Shown here in pieces: positions 54,286-63,709 of a DNA stretch of 64,000 nt; the first letter of the stretch is position 1, and each line of letters opens with the position of its first letter. The stretch is from Alterluteimonas quercicellularis (lineage in GTDB: Bacteria > Pseudomonadota > Gammaproteobacteria > Xanthomonadales > Xanthomonadaceae). The translations under genes were made by a program, and so were the position numbers. The notes beneath the pieces are model-generated. The model searched no databases and was not told where the DNA came from. It worked only from the letters and a program-made list of their open reading frames with translations. The DNA lies in contig NZ_JAIWPR010000004.1 in the NCBI RefSeq assembly GCF_021191635.1, positions 1 through 64,000 of the forward strand, given 5' to 3'.

Positions 54286-55110
54286 ATGAAGGCGCTAGTT
54301 GTATTGAGAGTCGGCATAGTTGCGGTGATCCCGATCTTTTTGAGTTTTTTTGACGCGATGGCAAGCGAGCGAGGACTGCGCGGATCGGATTCTGTGGAGC
54401 TAGTACGCGATCGCACAGAATACGTATGCAAGGGAGAGGGGGTGAAAAGAGGGGAGGTGGTGATTGGGCATTTGCCTAAGAACTATCTGGAGGATGTTTG
54501 TGCGGAGGGCGTTTTGGAGGTCGCTGAGCCGCGATCATCTCAAATGTACATGTGCGTTGGTTCGCCCCTGCCCGGCGATACTTGGATAATTTCATCCATA
54601 GTGTCTGCAGGTTCCACTGTGCCGCCCACAAATTGCCCTACGGGAAGTGCCTATCAGATCAGAAATACTGAAGGGCTTGCCAGTACGCATATGTGCGTTG
54701 GTTCCCCGTTGCCTCCCGGGTGGGTCATATCTTCGCAAATATCCGCTGGGAGCACAGTTCCGCCATCGAACTGCCCTAATAATGCGGCGTATGTAATAAA
54801 TAATTCAAATCCGCCGCCCCCGCCGCCCCCGCCTGAAACGCCTTTGCCCCCGGCAATGCAGCCAATCACGGAAGTTCCTGGGGGGCATGTCGTCTCATGG
54901 ATCCCCGCGGGAGACTATCCGGATCATCCTCTTCGTTTTGTTCTTGAGCGCAGCATCAATGGTGGTCCGTGGGAGGATGTTTACAAGGGGTCCGATCAAA
55001 GCTGGACTTCGACGGATCGCACGCCTGGTCTTCATTCCTATACTGTCCGGCGAATTACAGGGTTCTCGGGGGGGCAGTATTCGGTTACTGTCAGTGCCTT
55101 GATTGAATAG
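54286..55110 (+). CDS. Low-GC exported repeat protein, unknown
   Basis: This encodes 274 residues. A signal peptide (about 1-26) is followed by a short Cys-containing segment. Two tandem repeats of about 40 residues come next, 88-127 and 135-173, each MCVGSPLP, then W-I-I/V-I-S-S, SAGSTVPP, NCP and AY-I. A Pro run (176-189) links to a C-terminal FN3-like beta domain (FVLERSINGGPWEDVYKG, HSYTVRRITG). Six cysteines in total could form three disulfides. Codon choice is far from the neighbours, pointing to recent transfer. I recognise no family. AGGAG stands eight bases before the ATG. Position beside the secretin gene makes it a possible T2SS substrate, but nothing proves that. Confidence 0.8.
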   Translation: MKALVVLRVGIVAVIPIFLSFFDAMASERGLRGSDSVELVRDRTEYVCKGEGVKRGEVVIGHLPKNYLEDVCAEGVLEVAEPRSSQMYMCVGSPLPGDTWIISSIVSAGSTVPPTNCPTGSAYQIRNTEGLASTHMCVGSPLPPGWVISSQISAGSTVPPSNCPNNAAYVINNSNPPPPPPPPETPLPPAMQPITEVPGGHVVSWIPAGDYPDHPLRFVLERSINGGPWEDVYKGSDQSWTSTDRTPGLHSYTVRRITGFSGGQYSVTVSALIE

Positions 55111-55136
55111 ATTTCTCGCTGTTTCCATGCTGTTAC

Positions 55137-55167
55137 GCGGCCGTCACTTGCTGGCGGCCGTTTCTTT
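55137..55167 (+). terminator. Rho-independent terminator after low-GC gene
   Basis: CGGCCG (55138-55143) pairs with CGGCCG (55155-55160) over an 11-base loop, extended by one G-T pair, and is followed by TTTCTTT. It is 26 bases after the stop and seems to close the low-GC unit before the GC-rich genes resume. Confidence 0.65.
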
Positions 55168-55176
55168 GCCTCAGTG

Positions 55177-56166
55177 ATGGGAATCATCTCGCCGCCCATC
55201 GTCCTGCTGCCGCTGGGCGCCGACGACGACGCCCTCGACGCCTGCCTGGCCGCGCTGGACGCAGGCACGCCCACGGGCACGCGGGTGTGGCTGGCCGACG
55301 ACGCCTGCGCCGGCCCGCGCGGGCTGGCCATCGTCGAGCGCTGGCTGGCCGGCACCCCGCTGCAGGCCGACTACAGCCGCCGCCAGCGCGGCATCGGCGA
55401 GGTCGCCCATCTCGACGAGGCGCTGGCCGCCTGCGGCGAGGCCGACGTGGCGGTGCTGGCGCCCGATGCGGTGCCGGCGCCCGGCTGGCTGGCCGAACTC
55501 GCCGCCTGCTTCGAGCGCGATGCCTCGATCGCCACCGCCACCCCGTGGTGCAACGCCGGCGAGTCCGCGGCCTGGCCGCGGATCGGCGAGATCTCGCCGG
55601 TGCCCGACGACCTGGAGCGGCTCGGCGCGGCCTGCCGCGCGCTGCCGCCGCTGCACCCGGAACTGCCCGCCGCGGTGGGGCATGCGGTGCTGCTGCGCGG
55701 CAGCGCGCGGCGGCGCGCAGGCGGGCTGGACGCCTCCAGCTACGCGTCGTGGTACGCGGCGCTGATCGACCTGTCGCTGCGCCTGTCCGGCCTGGGCTGG
55801 CGCAACGTGCTGTGCGAGACCGCCTTCGTCGCGCGGCGCGGCGAGGGCGGCCCCGCGGACGGCGACCTGCCCGCGATCGCCGCGCGCTGGCCCGACTGGC
55901 ATGCGCGCATCGCCGGCTTCCTGATGCACGACCCGCTGCGCGAGCCGCGCGCGGCGCTGCGGGCGCGCTACGACGCGCTCGAGCGGCCGCCGGCGCAGCA
56001 CGAGCTGTTCCGGACGGCGACGGCGGCCGAAGGCCGCCCACCACCGTCCCTCTCCCGTTCCCCGGGAGAGGAGGGAGCCGGCTGCGGCGCAGGCGGTGCG
56101 GCGAGGGCCGACGCCGCCGCGCCGGCACCCGGCGCAGCAGCGCCCGGCGAGGACGCCTCCGGATGA
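55177..56166 (+). CDS. Glycosyltransferase-like protein (GT-A type, degenerate)
   Basis: This encodes 329 residues. It has a family 2-like start (IVLLPLGADDDALDACLAAL) with a mid-domain VAVLAPDAVPAPGWLAELAACFERD resembling the donor site, and WYAALIDLSLRLSGLGWRNVLCETAFVARRG as acceptor part. The DxD motif is replaced (APDA), so catalysis is doubtful. The last 45 residues (after about 285) are low-complexity and encoded by a palindromic repeat, suggesting that the original stop was lost. It overlaps the next gene by ATGA. Confidence 0.65.
   Translation: MGIISPPIVLLPLGADDDALDACLAALDAGTPTGTRVWLADDACAGPRGLAIVERWLAGTPLQADYSRRQRGIGEVAHLDEALAACGEADVAVLAPDAVPAPGWLAELAACFERDASIATATPWCNAGESAAWPRIGEISPVPDDLERLGAACRALPPLHPELPAAVGHAVLLRGSARRRAGGLDASSYASWYAALIDLSLRLSGLGWRNVLCETAFVARRGEGGPADGDLPAIAARWPDWHARIAGFLMHDPLREPRAALRARYDALERPPAQHELFRTATAAEGRPPPSLSRSPGEEGAGCGAGGAARADAAAPAPGAAAPGEDASG
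56049..56071. repeat. CCTCTCCCG palindrome inside coding end
   Basis: CCTCTCCCG (56049-56057) and CGGGAGAGG (56063-56071) form a perfect 9-bp stem with a five-base loop. Such CCCTCTCCC/GGGAGAGGG hairpins are a frequent intergenic repeat in GC-rich proteobacteria. Here it lies inside the last part of the glycosyltransferase-like gene. Confidence 0.5.
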
Positions 56167-57020
56167 GCGGGACCGCAGCGGCTGCGCCGGCCGGCGGCAT
56201 CGCGGCGATCGTGGTCACCTACGAGAGCGCGTCCACCATCGGCGAGTGCCTGGAGCGGCTGCGCGCGGCCGCGGGGGTGACGCAGATCCGCGTGGTCGAC
56301 AACGGCTCGCGCGACGGCACGCTCGCGCTGGTGCAGCGCCACGCCAGCCTGGATGCGCGGGTGCGCTTCATCGGCAACCCGGACAATCCCGGCTTCGCGG
56401 TCGCCTGCAACCAGGGCGCCGCCGACAGCGATGCGCCCTGGCTGGCCTTCGTCAACCCGGACTGCCTGCCCGGCGCCGACGCGCTGGCGCGGCTGCGCGA
56501 CCACGCCGCCGCGCAGCCGGCGCCGGCGCTGCTGGGCGCCGACCTCGTGGACGAGGCCGGGGTGCGCGACGGTGCCGCGCGGCGCCGCGATCCCGACTTC
56601 CTCGCCATGCTGCGCTCGCCCGGCGCGCGCCGGCTCGACCTGGCGGTGGACGAGCGCGTCGCGCTGCAGCCGGTGGACGCGGTGTCCGGCGCGCTGATGC
56701 TGATGCCGCGCGCGCTGTTCGCGCGCCTCGGCGGCTTCGACGCGGGCTACCGCCTGCACGCCGAGGACCTAGACCTGTGCCGGCGCGCGCGCCAGGCCGG
56801 CGCGCTGCTCGCGGTCGCCAACGACGTGCGCGTGGTGCACGTGCGCGGCGTGTCCAGCCGCTCGCGCCCGCTGTTCGTCGAATGGCACAAGCACCGCGGG
56901 CTGTGGCGCTACTTCCGCCGCTTCGAGGCGCCCGCGCGCAGCCTGCCGCAGCGCGCCGCGGTATGGGCGGCGATCTGGCTGCGCTTCCCCCTGGCGGTCG
57001 TCCGCCAGGCCCTGCGCTGA
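56163..57020 (+). CDS. Family 2 glycosyltransferase, rhamnosyltransferase-like
   Basis: This encodes 285 residues. IAAIVVTYESASTIGECLERL opens a GT2 domain; VDNGSRDGTLALVQRH, FIGNPDNPGFAVACNQGAADSDAPWLAFVNPDCLPG (N-P-D as the DxD variant) and VDAVSGALMLMPRALFARLGGFDAGYRLHAEDLDLCRRAR follow the pattern of WbbL-like rhamnosyltransferases. The HAEDLDLC block carries the catalytic Asp/Glu. It probably adds a deoxyhexose to a cell-surface glycan. It overlaps the upstream gene by four bases, so the two act together. Confidence 0.9.
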   Translation: MSGTAAAAPAGGIAAIVVTYESASTIGECLERLRAAAGVTQIRVVDNGSRDGTLALVQRHASLDARVRFIGNPDNPGFAVACNQGAADSDAPWLAFVNPDCLPGADALARLRDHAAAQPAPALLGADLVDEAGVRDGAARRRDPDFLAMLRSPGARRLDLAVDERVALQPVDAVSGALMLMPRALFARLGGFDAGYRLHAEDLDLCRRARQAGALLAVANDVRVVHVRGVSSRSRPLFVEWHKHRGLWRYFRRFEAPARSLPQRAAVWAAIWLRFPLAVVRQALR

Positions 57021-57346
57021 CGCGCGGCCCGTCTCCGCACCCCGGGAGCGCGGGCGGCAGGCGCCGTCCGGCATCCCGGCAGGACGCCTGAGCCGTTCCC
57101 CCCTGGCCGATCCGCGGCAGGCCGCCGCGCCCCGGCCTCCGGCCCGCGGGCGGCAAGGCTCCCGGCGACGCCGACGGGGGCGAATCGAAGGCGGCGTGAA
57201 GAATTCATCACAACGACGGCGATCGTGCAAAAAAACTGTCACGAGGTCGTCCGGGGCGCTGTCTTTTTGCAACCGATCGCCTCCGCGTGCGCAATACCAT
57301 GCAGGTGCGTCCCCCGCTTGCTCGTCTTCAAGCCAGGAGTCCCCGC
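57021..57346. other. 326-bp intergenic region before TonB receptor
   Basis: No gene is supported here. The right part is AT-richer and contains an interrupted inverted repeat: GGCGATCG-TGCAAAAA (57218-57233) and its complement with two extra bases (57264-57281). A weak promoter could be formed by TTGCAA (57267-57272) and CAATAC (57292-57297), spaced 19 bp. The left part shows nothing beyond high GC. Confidence 0.4.
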
Positions 57347-60300
57347 ATGTCCGCGAACGCCGTGCCCGTTACGCCCACCCCCGCCGTCGCCCGGCTGACC
57401 CGGTCGATCCGCATGGCCCTCGCGCTCGGCGCAGCGTCGCTGGCGATGCCGGCCCTGGCGCAGGTCGCGCCGGAGGCCGAGGCGGCGCACACCCTCGACG
57501 CCGTGCAGGTGACCGGCTCGCGAATCCAGCGGCAGAGCGCCAACACCGACACCGCGCAGCCGATCGGCGTGATCGACGGCGAGGTGTTCCTGGAACGCGG
57601 CTTCACCAATGCGGCGGAGGCGGTGAACCAGCTGCCGCAGGTGATCGGTTCGCTGACCGATGCCGGCGACCAGGAGGGTGCGCAGACGGGCAAGCAGTTC
57701 ATCAACCTCTTCAACCTGGGCTCCCAGCGCACGCTGACCCTGGTCAACGGGCGGCGCTTCGTCGGCTCGAACGCCGCCGGCGGCGGGCAGGGCGGCAACC
57801 AGGTCGATCTCAACAACATTCCCCCCAGCCTGATCGACCGCATCGAGGTCGTGCAGGCCACCGGGTCGGCGGTGTACGGCTCGGACGCGGTGGCCGGCGT
57901 GGTCAACATCATCCTCAAGACCCGCTTCGAGGGCGTGGAGCTCGACGCGCAGACCGGCCTCTCCGAGCGCGGCGACTACGAGCGCCACGCCTTCAGCCTG
58001 ACCGGCGGCACCGACTTCGCCGACGGCCGCGGCAGCGTGGTCGTGAACCTGGACTGGTCCAAGTCCGGCGCGCTGGTGGCGAGCGACCGCAGCTGGACCT
58101 CGCGGGGCTTCACCTTCGCGCCCAACCCCGCCAACACGTCCGACAGCGACGGGATCCCGGCCTCGATCGGCCGCGAGGACCACCGCATGTCCGAGCATCC
58201 GCAGGGCGGCACGCTCTACACCGTGCCCGCGCCGCTGGCGCAGTTCCGGCTCAACCTCGGCGGCGGGCCGGTGCGCTTCGACGGCACCGGCCAGCTGGTG
58301 CCCTACGACGTCGGCGACTACATCCAGCCGGCCTACGCCTTCGGCGGCGACGGGCTGAAGATCTCCGAGTTCACCTCGGTGCGCACGCCGGTGGAGCGCC
58401 ACGTGCTGACCGCGCTCGGCCACTACGACCTCACCGACCGCCTGCGCCTGAGCGCGGAGGTGATGGGCGCGGAGATGAGCGCGTTCGAGCCGATCAACCA
58501 GGGCGCGTACAACTCGGCCCTGCTCACCACCCAGCCCAACGGCGCGCTGCGCTTCACCACCGACAATCCCTTCCTGAGCGAGCAGGCGCGCGACCTGCTG
58601 ACCGCTGGCGGCGTGAGCAGCTTCTGGCTGTCGCGCTTCCACACCGACATCCTGCCCGGCTCCGGCGTCGGCAGCCGCAGCAGGACGCAGCGCGGCGTGC
58701 TGGCGCTCGACGGCAACTTCGAGGCCGCCGGCCGCTACTTCCACTGGAACGCGGCGGCGAACTTCGGCCGCAACGAGGGCAGCTTCAACAGCTTCGGCAT
58801 CCTGCAGGCGAACTGGCTCAACGCCATCGATGCGGTGCGCGACGGCGCGGGCAACATCGTGTGCCGCGTCGCGCTGGCCGACCCCGGCACGGACTGCGCG
58901 CCGCTCAACCTGTTCGGCATCGGCCTGGCCAGCCAGGAAGCCCGCGACTACGTGACCGGCGTGTTCGGGGCCAGCTACGAGACGCGGCAGAACAACTACC
59001 AGGCCAACATCGGCGGCGAGCTCGCCGAACTGCCGGCGGGGCCGCTCAACGTCGTGGCCGGCTGGGAGTACCGCAAGGAGTTCTCCGACTACCGCCCGTA
59101 CGAAACCTCCGCGCTCGGCCTGGGGCGCAGCGCGCCGGTCACGGCGATGCGCGGCGAGTACGACACCAACGAGTTCTACGGCGAGGTGCTGGTGCCCGTG
59201 TTCGGCGACGGCTTCGGCCTCGGCCCGATCACCGGGCTGGAGTTCGACGCCTCCTACCGCACCGTCGACAACTCGCTGGCCGGCGACAACGAGGCGATGT
59301 CGGCGGGCATGCGCCTGACCTTCTTCGACGACTTCACCCTGCGCGGCACCTGGAACAAGACCTTCCGCGCGCCCAGCCTGTACGAGCTGTTCCTGCCGCG
59401 CTCGATGACCACCGGCACCGGCGTGGATCCCTGCGATTCGCGCTACATCAACACCGGCGCCAACGCCGGCCTGCGCGCGACCAACTGCCGCGCCGAGCTC
59501 GCCTCGCTCGGCCTGGACCCCGGCGCGCCGCTGAACTCGCTGATCACCAACGTGCCGACCGAGATGTACACCGGCGGCAACCCCGACCTGAAGAACGAGC
59601 TCGCCGAGTCCTGGACCGCCGGCGCGGTCTGGGCGCCGGCCCGGATCCCCGGCCTGTCGCTGGTGGTCGACTACGTCGAGATGAAGATCGAGGACGCGAT
59701 CTCGTACTTCGACGCGGCCTCGACCATGCAGGCCTGCTACGACCAGCCGGTGCCGAACCCCTACTGCGGCAACTTCCAGCGCGGGCCGGACGGCCAGATC
59801 GTGCAGGGCTCGATGCAGGTCGGCTACACCAACGCCGGCTACGTGGACTTCGGCGCGACCAGCTTCGCCGCCAGCTACCGGTTCCCCGTCGGCGAGCGCT
59901 TCGGCACCCTGGACCTGGGGCTGAACGTGATGAAGATGCGCAAGCTGCTGGTCTCGGTGTCCGGGCTGGGCTTCGACGAGTACGACGCGGTCGGCACCGG
60001 CCTGCTGGCCAGTTCGCTGGTCGGCCCGACGCCGGAGTACCAGGCGCGCTTCAACGCGCGCTGGGAGCGCGGCCCGCTGACGGTCAACTGGAACACGCAG
60101 TGGTACGACGGCATCGTCTACGACCACAGCTACACCCACGAGACCCGCGACATCCTCGGCGTGCCGAGCACGATCAAGCACGATGCCTCGGTGCAGTACG
60201 CCTTCACCGACCGGCTGACCTTCCGCTTCATCGTCAACAACGTGTTCGACCGCGAGCCGCCGATCAACATCGCGGTCGGCGCCGGCGCCTACAACGACCT

Positions 60301-60352
60301 GTCCGACGTGATCGGCCGCTACTACTTCGCCGGCCTGAACTACCGCTTCTGA
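57347..60352 (+). CDS. Large TonB-dependent outer-membrane receptor
   Basis: This encodes 1001 residues. An N-terminal extension with signal peptide (hydrophobic core about 23-38, ending ALAQ) precedes a TonB-box-like LDAVQVTGSRI at 50-60. The plug contains TNAAEAVNQLPQV, TLTLVNGRRFVGS, NNIPPSLIDRIEVVQATGSAVYGSDAVAGVVNIIL, a canonical sequence. The barrel ends YYFAGLNYRF with terminal Phe. AGGAG precedes the ATG. Three exported amidohydrolase genes follow in the same direction after a 100-bp gap, which suggests import of peptides or acyl amino acids that those enzymes process. Confidence 0.95.
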   Translation: MSANAVPVTPTPAVARLTRSIRMALALGAASLAMPALAQVAPEAEAAHTLDAVQVTGSRIQRQSANTDTAQPIGVIDGEVFLERGFTNAAEAVNQLPQVIGSLTDAGDQEGAQTGKQFINLFNLGSQRTLTLVNGRRFVGSNAAGGGQGGNQVDLNNIPPSLIDRIEVVQATGSAVYGSDAVAGVVNIILKTRFEGVELDAQTGLSERGDYERHAFSLTGGTDFADGRGSVVVNLDWSKSGALVASDRSWTSRGFTFAPNPANTSDSDGIPASIGREDHRMSEHPQGGTLYTVPAPLAQFRLNLGGGPVRFDGTGQLVPYDVGDYIQPAYAFGGDGLKISEFTSVRTPVERHVLTALGHYDLTDRLRLSAEVMGAEMSAFEPINQGAYNSALLTTQPNGALRFTTDNPFLSEQARDLLTAGGVSSFWLSRFHTDILPGSGVGSRSRTQRGVLALDGNFEAAGRYFHWNAAANFGRNEGSFNSFGILQANWLNAIDAVRDGAGNIVCRVALADPGTDCAPLNLFGIGLASQEARDYVTGVFGASYETRQNNYQANIGGELAELPAGPLNVVAGWEYRKEFSDYRPYETSALGLGRSAPVTAMRGEYDTNEFYGEVLVPVFGDGFGLGPITGLEFDASYRTVDNSLAGDNEAMSAGMRLTFFDDFTLRGTWNKTFRAPSLYELFLPRSMTTGTGVDPCDSRYINTGANAGLRATNCRAELASLGLDPGAPLNSLITNVPTEMYTGGNPDLKNELAESWTAGAVWAPARIPGLSLVVDYVEMKIEDAISYFDAASTMQACYDQPVPNPYCGNFQRGPDGQIVQGSMQVGYTNAGYVDFGATSFAASYRFPVGERFGTLDLGLNVMKMRKLLVSVSGLGFDEYDAVGTGLLASSLVGPTPEYQARFNARWERGPLTVNWNTQWYDGIVYDHSYTHETRDILGVPSTIKHDASVQYAFTDRLTFRFIVNNVFDREPPINIAVGAGAYNDLSDVIGRYYFAGLNYRF

Positions 60353-60452
60353 CCGACCGCCGGCCGCGCCCGCCCGCCGGCGGCCGCGGATCGCGTCGCC
60401 GCCCGCACGGCCCGCCGCCGGCGGGCGGCCAGGCCACCTCCCGGAGACACCG

Positions 60453-62498
60453 ATGCGCCCATTCCACGCCATCCGCCGCCTGGCCGGGGCGGCCCTGCTG
60501 GCGAGCCTGCTCGCCCTGCCGGCCGCGTGCGCGCCGGGCCGCGACGCCGCCGGCCCCGCGCCCGCGCGCTACACGATGGTGGCCAACGGCGAGACGGTCG
60601 GCCACCTGCGCGGCGAGGCCGACGGCGACACGCTGCGGATCGACTTCCACGTCGACAACAACGGCCGCGGCCCCAGGCACCGCGAGACGCTGCGGCTGTC
60701 GGACGCGGGCGTGCCGCTGGCGTGGGAGATCGACGGCACCTCGCTGATGGGCGGGCCGGTGGAGGAGCGCTACCGCTACGGGGACGGCCGGGCGCGCTGG
60801 TACAGCCAGGCCGACAGCGGCGAAGCGGCCGCGGCGGCGCCGCCGCTGTACGTGGTCAACGATGCCAGCCCGTGGGCGCTGATCGTCTACGAGCGCCTGC
60901 TGCGCGCGCAGCCCGGGCAGGCCGTCGACGTCGTGCCCGGCGGCCGGCTGCGGCGCGAGGAGGTGACCGCGCTGCCTGGCATCGGCGACGGCCTGTCGCT
61001 GGTCCGGATCGTCGGGCTCGACCTGGCGCCGGAGTACCTGGTGCTCGACCGCGACGGCGCGGCGTTCGCCGTGCTCGGCGGCACCGGCACCGCGATCCGC
61101 GAGGGCGAGGAGGACCTGGCCGCGGCGCTGCAGGCCGCGGTCAACGACGCCGAGACCGTGCGCAACATCGACCTGCAGCGGCGGCTGGCCGCCACCCACG
61201 AGGCCGGGTTCGCGGTGCGCGGCGTGCGCCTGCTGGACGCGCGCGCGGGCACGCTGTCCGCGCCCTCCACCGTGGTCGTGCGCGACGGACGGATCGCCGA
61301 GGTCCTGGCCGCGGAGGCGCCGCTGGACGCATCGCTCGCGGTCTACGAGGGCGATGGCGGCACGCTGCTGCCCGGCCTGCACGACATGCACGCGCACACG
61401 TCCATCGAGACCGGCTGGTGGTACCTGGCCGCGGGCGTGACCACGATCCGCGACATGGGCAACGACAACCGGCGGCTGGCGGACCTCATTCGGCGCATCG
61501 AGGCAGGCGAGCTGGCCGGCCCGCGCATCGTGCGCAACGGCTTCCTGGAGGGCCGCAGCCCGTACTCGGCGCGCAACGGCGTGGTCGCCGACTCGCTCGA
61601 CGAGGCGCTGCAGGCCGTGCGCGACTACGCGCGGGACGGCTTCTGGCAGATCAAGATCTACAACTCGATGAACCCGGAGTGGATCCGGCCGATCGCCGCC
61701 GAGGCGCACCGCCTGGGCCTGGGCGTCACCGGGCACGTGCCGGCCTTCACCACGCCCGACGCGATGATCGAGGCCGGCTACGACGAGATCGCGCACTTCA
61801 ACCAGCTCGCGCTGGGCTGGGTGCTGGAGGAGGGCGAGGACACGCGCACGCCCCTGCGCCTGACCGCGATGGCGCGCCTGGCCGATCTCGACCTGCGGGC
61901 CTCGCCGCGCGTGGCGCGCTCGCTGGCGCTGATGCGCGAGCGCGGCACCGCGCTCGACACCACCGCGGTGATCCTGGAGCGGCTGATGCTCAGCCGCGCC
62001 GGCGGCACGTCCCCGGGCGGGGAGCACTTCCTGGAGCACATGCCGGTCAGCTACCGCCGCTTCCGCTACCGCACCTACGTGCCGGACCTCGTGCCCGAGA
62101 CCGACCGCGCCTACCACGCCGCGGTGGAGAAGATGATCGAGGCGATGGCGCTGCTGCACGAGCAGGGCATCCGGCTGCTGCCCGGCACCGACGACGGCAC
62201 CGGCTTCACCGTCCACCGCGAGATCGAGCTGTACGCGCGCGCGCTGGGCAATGCCGCCGCGCTGCGCGCCGGCACCGTCGGCGCGGCCGAGTACCTGGGC
62301 CGCGCCGACGAATACGGCACGCTGGCGCCGGGGCAGGCGGCGGATTTCTTCCTGGTGCCCGGCGACCCGCTGCAGGACATCAACGCCATCCGCCAGGTGC
62401 GCCTGGTCGCGCGCGCCGGCCGCGTCTACCAGCCGGCGGCCATCTACGAGGCGCTGGGCGTGCGGCCGTTCGTCGCGGCGGCGGAGCGGGTGCGCTGA
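60453..62498 (+). CDS. Lipoprotein amidohydrolase with N-terminal extra domain
   Basis: This encodes 681 residues. A lipobox LLALPAAC (Cys about 27) suggests lipid anchoring. Residues about 35-220 form a beta-rich domain of unknown type (YTMVANGETVGHLRGEADGD). The amidohydrolase barrel follows: HxH in LPGLHDMHAHTSIE, Lys in WQIKIYNSMNPEW, His in GVTGHVPAF and EIAHFNQLA, Asp in LPGTDDGTGF. All ligands of a binuclear site are present. It is likely to cleave amide bonds of imported compounds at the outer membrane or in the periplasm. The next gene starts on its last base (TGATG). Confidence 0.9.
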   Translation: MRPFHAIRRLAGAALLASLLALPAACAPGRDAAGPAPARYTMVANGETVGHLRGEADGDTLRIDFHVDNNGRGPRHRETLRLSDAGVPLAWEIDGTSLMGGPVEERYRYGDGRARWYSQADSGEAAAAAPPLYVVNDASPWALIVYERLLRAQPGQAVDVVPGGRLRREEVTALPGIGDGLSLVRIVGLDLAPEYLVLDRDGAAFAVLGGTGTAIREGEEDLAAALQAAVNDAETVRNIDLQRRLAATHEAGFAVRGVRLLDARAGTLSAPSTVVVRDGRIAEVLAAEAPLDASLAVYEGDGGTLLPGLHDMHAHTSIETGWWYLAAGVTTIRDMGNDNRRLADLIRRIEAGELAGPRIVRNGFLEGRSPYSARNGVVADSLDEALQAVRDYARDGFWQIKIYNSMNPEWIRPIAAEAHRLGLGVTGHVPAFTTPDAMIEAGYDEIAHFNQLALGWVLEEGEDTRTPLRLTAMARLADLDLRASPRVARSLALMRERGTALDTTAVILERLMLSRAGGTSPGGEHFLEHMPVSYRRFRYRTYVPDLVPETDRAYHAAVEKMIEAMALLHEQGIRLLPGTDDGTGFTVHREIELYARALGNAAALRAGTVGAAEYLGRADEYGTLAPGQAADFFLVPGDPLQDINAIRQVRLVARAGRVYQPAAIYEALGVRPFVAAAERVR

Positions 62499-63709
62499 TG
62501 CGCCTGCCTGCCGCGGCTGCGCTGCTGCTCGCCCTCGCCGCCCTGCCCGCGGCCGCGCAGGACCTGGTGCTGCGCGGCGCGACGGTGATGACCGCCGGCG
62601 ACGCCGGCACGCTGGACGGCGCCGACGTGTGGGTGCGCGACGGGCGCATCGCCGGCGTCGGCACGGCGCTGGCGGTGCCGGCAGGCACCGCCGAACTCGA
62701 TGCGCGCGGCCGCTGGCTCACGCCGGGCATCGTGGACCCGCATTCGCACCTGGCCACCGGCGGCCACAACAACGAGACGACCTCGCCGTTCACGCCGGAG
62801 GTGCGCATCGTCGACACGATCGACCCGCGCGACCGCGAGTTCGCGCTGGCCATCGCCGGCGGCACCACCACGCAGCTGATCCTGCCCGGTTCGGCCAACC
62901 TGATCGGCGGGCAGGGCGTGGTGGTCAAGAACCGCGTCGGCGAGCCGCTCGAGCGCATGGTCGTGGCCGACGCGCCGATGGCGGTGAAGTTCGCCATCGG
63001 CGAGAACCCGATCCGCACCCACGGCGGCAAGGGCCGCACGCCGGCCTCGCGCATGGGCTCGGCCGCGGCGCTGCGCGAGCGCTTCGCCGCGCTGCGCGGG
63101 CCCGATGCGCGCGACGGCGGGGACGAGCGGCGCGGCAGCGAGGCCGACCGCATCCTGCGCGAGCTGCAGGCCGGCCGCGCCTATGCCCACATCCACGCCT
63201 ACCGCGCCGGCGAGATGGAATCGCTGATCGCGATCGCGCGCGAGGCGGGCTTCACCATCCGCGCGTTCCACCACGCCACCGAGGCCTACAAGATCGGGCC
63301 GCAGCTGGCGCAGGCCGGGATCGCGGCGGTGGTGTGGAGCGACTGGTTCGGGGTGAAGGCCGAGGCCTGGGACGCGATCCCGTGGAACGCGCCGATGCTG
63401 CTGGAGCAGGGCGTGCGCGTCGCCCTGCACAGCGATTCGGTCGACATCACCCGCCGCATGCACCAGGAGGCGGCCAAGGCGGTGCGCTACGGCGCCACGC
63501 GCGAGCAGGCGCTGCGCATGATCACCCGCGATGCGGCCTGGGTGCTCGGCCTGGAGGACCGCCTCGGGTCGATCGAGACCGGCAAGGACGCGGACCTGGT
63601 GCTGTGGGACGCCGATCCGTTCAGCGCGGCCGCGCGCGTGGAGCAGGTCTACATCGACGGACGGCGCTACTTCGACCGCGCCGCCGCCGATGCGGAGGGG
63701 GCGCCGTGA
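62498..63709 (+). CDS. Exported amidohydrolase
   Basis: This encodes 403 residues with a signal peptide (about 1-20, ending AAAQ). The site motifs are HxH in GIVDPHSHLATGG, KFAIGENP with the possible bridging Lys, HIHAYRAGE, FHHATEAYK and ALHSDSVDITR. The N-terminal DLVLRGATVMTAGDAGTL and C-terminal IETGKDADLVLWDADPFS are the usual small beta subdomain of this superfamily. It resembles the group of exported imidazolonepropionase-like enzymes common in xanthomonads. It overlaps the genes on both sides (1 and 4 bases). Confidence 0.92.
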   Translation: MRLPAAAALLLALAALPAAAQDLVLRGATVMTAGDAGTLDGADVWVRDGRIAGVGTALAVPAGTAELDARGRWLTPGIVDPHSHLATGGHNNETTSPFTPEVRIVDTIDPRDREFALAIAGGTTTQLILPGSANLIGGQGVVVKNRVGEPLERMVVADAPMAVKFAIGENPIRTHGGKGRTPASRMGSAAALRERFAALRGPDARDGGDERRGSEADRILRELQAGRAYAHIHAYRAGEMESLIAIAREAGFTIRAFHHATEAYKIGPQLAQAGIAAVVWSDWFGVKAEAWDAIPWNAPMLLEQGVRVALHSDSVDITRRMHQEAAKAVRYGATREQALRMITRDAAWVLGLEDRLGSIETGKDADLVLWDADPFSAAARVEQVYIDGRRYFDRAAADAEGAP

